Shown one piece after another: positions 41,594 through 42,496 of a stretch of 42,496 nt of DNA. Origin of the DNA: Betaproteobacteria bacterium. Lineage in GTDB: Bacteria > Pseudomonadota > Gammaproteobacteria > Burkholderiales > SG8-39. How positions within the stretch are numbered: position 1 is the first letter of the stretch; each line of letters opens with the position of its first letter. A program made the position numbers and the translations under genes. The notes under the pieces are model-generated. The model worked only from the letters and a program-made list of their open reading frames with translations. It made no database searches and was not told the origin of the DNA. The stretch lies in contig CANKAJ010000027.1 in assembly GCA_947479645.1 (NCBI GenBank), positions 1-42,496 on the forward strand, written 5' to 3'.

Positions 41594-42496
41594 ATGGACC
41601 GTCTGACTGCAATGCAGGTCTTCGTGCAGGTCGTGGAACTGGGCAGTTTTGCCAAGGCATCGGAGCGTCTTGGCATTTCAACCTCGGCTTGCTCGCGCCA
41701 GGTCTCCGATCTGGAGGCGCATCTGGGGACGCGACTGCTCAACCGCACCACGCGCAAGCTCAGCCTTACCGAAACCGGGCAGGCCTTTTTCGAGCGCTCG
41801 TTGCAATTGCTGTCGGACTTTGAGGAGGCCGAGCAGTTGGCATCGCAGAGCGGCAGCGTGTTGCGCGGTACGCTCAGACTGACCTGCCCGGTGAACTTTG
41901 GCGCGCGCCATGTGGCGCCGGCCGTGGCCGAATTCATGGTGCTGCATCCGCAAGTGAAGTTTGATATGTCGGTATCGGACCGTGTCGTCGATCTGGTCGA
42001 GGATGGCTATGATCTGGCGGTGCGCGTAGGGCAGCCTGGCTCAGCCAATCTGGTGGCGCGCAAACTGGGGCAGACGCAAACGCTGCTATGCGCCTCGCCC
42101 GGCTATATTGCCCGCCACGGCCTGCCCAAATCGCCACAGGATCTGTTGCGCCACAACTGCTTCATCTACACCAATGTGCCGCGTCCCGGGCAATGGCGCT
42201 TTACCGATCGGCATGGCAAGGAAGAGGTCGTGCGAATCGCGGGCGCGGTACGCACCAATAGCGGCGACATGCTGGCGGCCATTGCGGTGCGCGATGGTGG
42301 CATCGTCTATGAGCCTGACTTCATTGTGGATGGCGATATCAGGGCCGGGCGGCTGGTGCAGTTGCTACCTGGATACCAGGGGGGCACGGCGGATATCTGG
42401 GCGGTCTATCCCAGCCGTCGCCATCTGTCGGCCAAGGTGAGCGCATTCGTGGATTTCCTGACCGGGAAATTTCAGCCATTGCAGCAGCCGGGACGG
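41594..42496 (+). CDS. LysR-type transcriptional regulator (runs off the window)
   Basis: At least 301 residues, open to the last base of the window, so the stop lies just beyond. The N-terminal winged helix-turn-helix (about 1-60) reads MQVFVQVVELGSFAKASERL, then TSACSRQVSDLEAHLGTRLLNRTTR, the standard LysR helix pair. The effector-binding domain follows from about 90 (GTLRLTCPVNFGARHVAP). It belongs to the subgroup that regulates neighbouring DoxX, GST, pirin or dioxygenase genes. Divergent placement suggests control of the DoxX-GST-DODA operon; the inducer is unknown. Confidence 0.93.
   Translation, partial: MDRLTAMQVFVQVVELGSFAKASERLGISTSACSRQVSDLEAHLGTRLLNRTTRKLSLTETGQAFFERSLQLLSDFEEAEQLASQSGSVLRGTLRLTCPVNFGARHVAPAVAEFMVLHPQVKFDMSVSDRVVDLVEDGYDLAVRVGQPGSANLVARKLGQTQTLLCASPGYIARHGLPKSPQDLLRHNCFIYTNVPRPGQWRFTDRHGKEEVVRIAGAVRTNSGDMLAAIAVRDGGIVYEPDFIVDGDIRAGRLVQLLPGYQGGTADIWAVYPSRRHLSAKVSAFVDFLTGKFQPLQQPGR

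Noticed and set aside
1-42496. tRNA, rRNA, CRISPR arrays, transposases, integrases, phage or conjugation genes
   Set aside because: Looked for conserved sequences and repeat-spacer patterns on both strands and found none.

Overview
The window looks like chromosomal DNA from a betaproteobacterium, most likely Burkholderiales-like. This is inferred from the high-GC coding style, three Bug/TctC periplasmic receptors without their membrane subunits, class III CoA-transferases, a MaeB-type malic enzyme and a LysR/DoxX/GST/DODA locus. I saw no phage, plasmid, transposase, rRNA, tRNA or CRISPR sequence. Both ends cut through genes: a histidine kinase at the left and a LysR regulator at the right.

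Left part (1-9660). A MASE4-type membrane histidine kinase lacks the usual phosphoacceptor His (Gln in its place). It is divergent from a metabolic group: an NAD(P)-binding 3-hydroxyacid-dehydrogenase-like protein, an iron-ADH-fold protein with all metal ligands replaced, and a 748-residue double-domain CoA-transferase. A compact phosphorelay set follows: a response regulator with an unusual N-terminal domain, an HPt protein, a CHASE3-PAS histidine kinase and a single-domain receiver.

Middle left (9693-19135). Three tandem paralogous alpha/beta-hydrolases run on the minus strand. Divergent from them are a 620-residue membrane protein with an EF-hand loop and a MOP/MATE-like polytopic transporter ending in a clear terminator. 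Next comes a more AT-rich pair: a 600-residue polytopic membrane protein and a GtrB-like glycosyltransferase, which look like an acquired surface-glycan cassette.

Middle right (19548-32767). The genes are a Bug receptor, a SOUL protein, a 438-residue poorly recognised oxidoreductase-like protein, an SrkA-like kinase and a gamma-carbonic anhydrase. A catabolic-looking block follows: amidohydrolase and Bug receptor on minus, then a carboxymuconolactone-decarboxylase-like protein with a histone-H1-like tail, a PaaK-like CoA ligase and a second amidohydrolase on plus. Between the ligase and the second amidohydrolase lies a striking run of three hairpins, one with perfect 20-bp arms. A malic enzyme/phosphotransacetylase fusion closes this part.

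Right part (32854-42496). A second copy of the unusual response regulator is followed by a CMD-like protein, a hydroxyacid-oxoacid-transhydrogenase-like Fe-ADH, a small Lys-rich protein, a cupin, a YkgJ-type cysteine-cluster protein, a DMT exporter and a third Bug receptor. A DoxX-GST-DODA operon, divergent from LysR, comes last; its DODA gene carries an in-frame amber codon.

Taken together the window encodes carboxylate/aromatic-acid uptake and CoA-dependent catabolism mixed with multi-step phosphorelay signalling. The most distinctive items are the paired novel-domain response regulators, the metal-free Fe-ADH, the His-less kinase and the hairpin array. All functional calls come from reading the sequence and recalled family knowledge; no searches were run.
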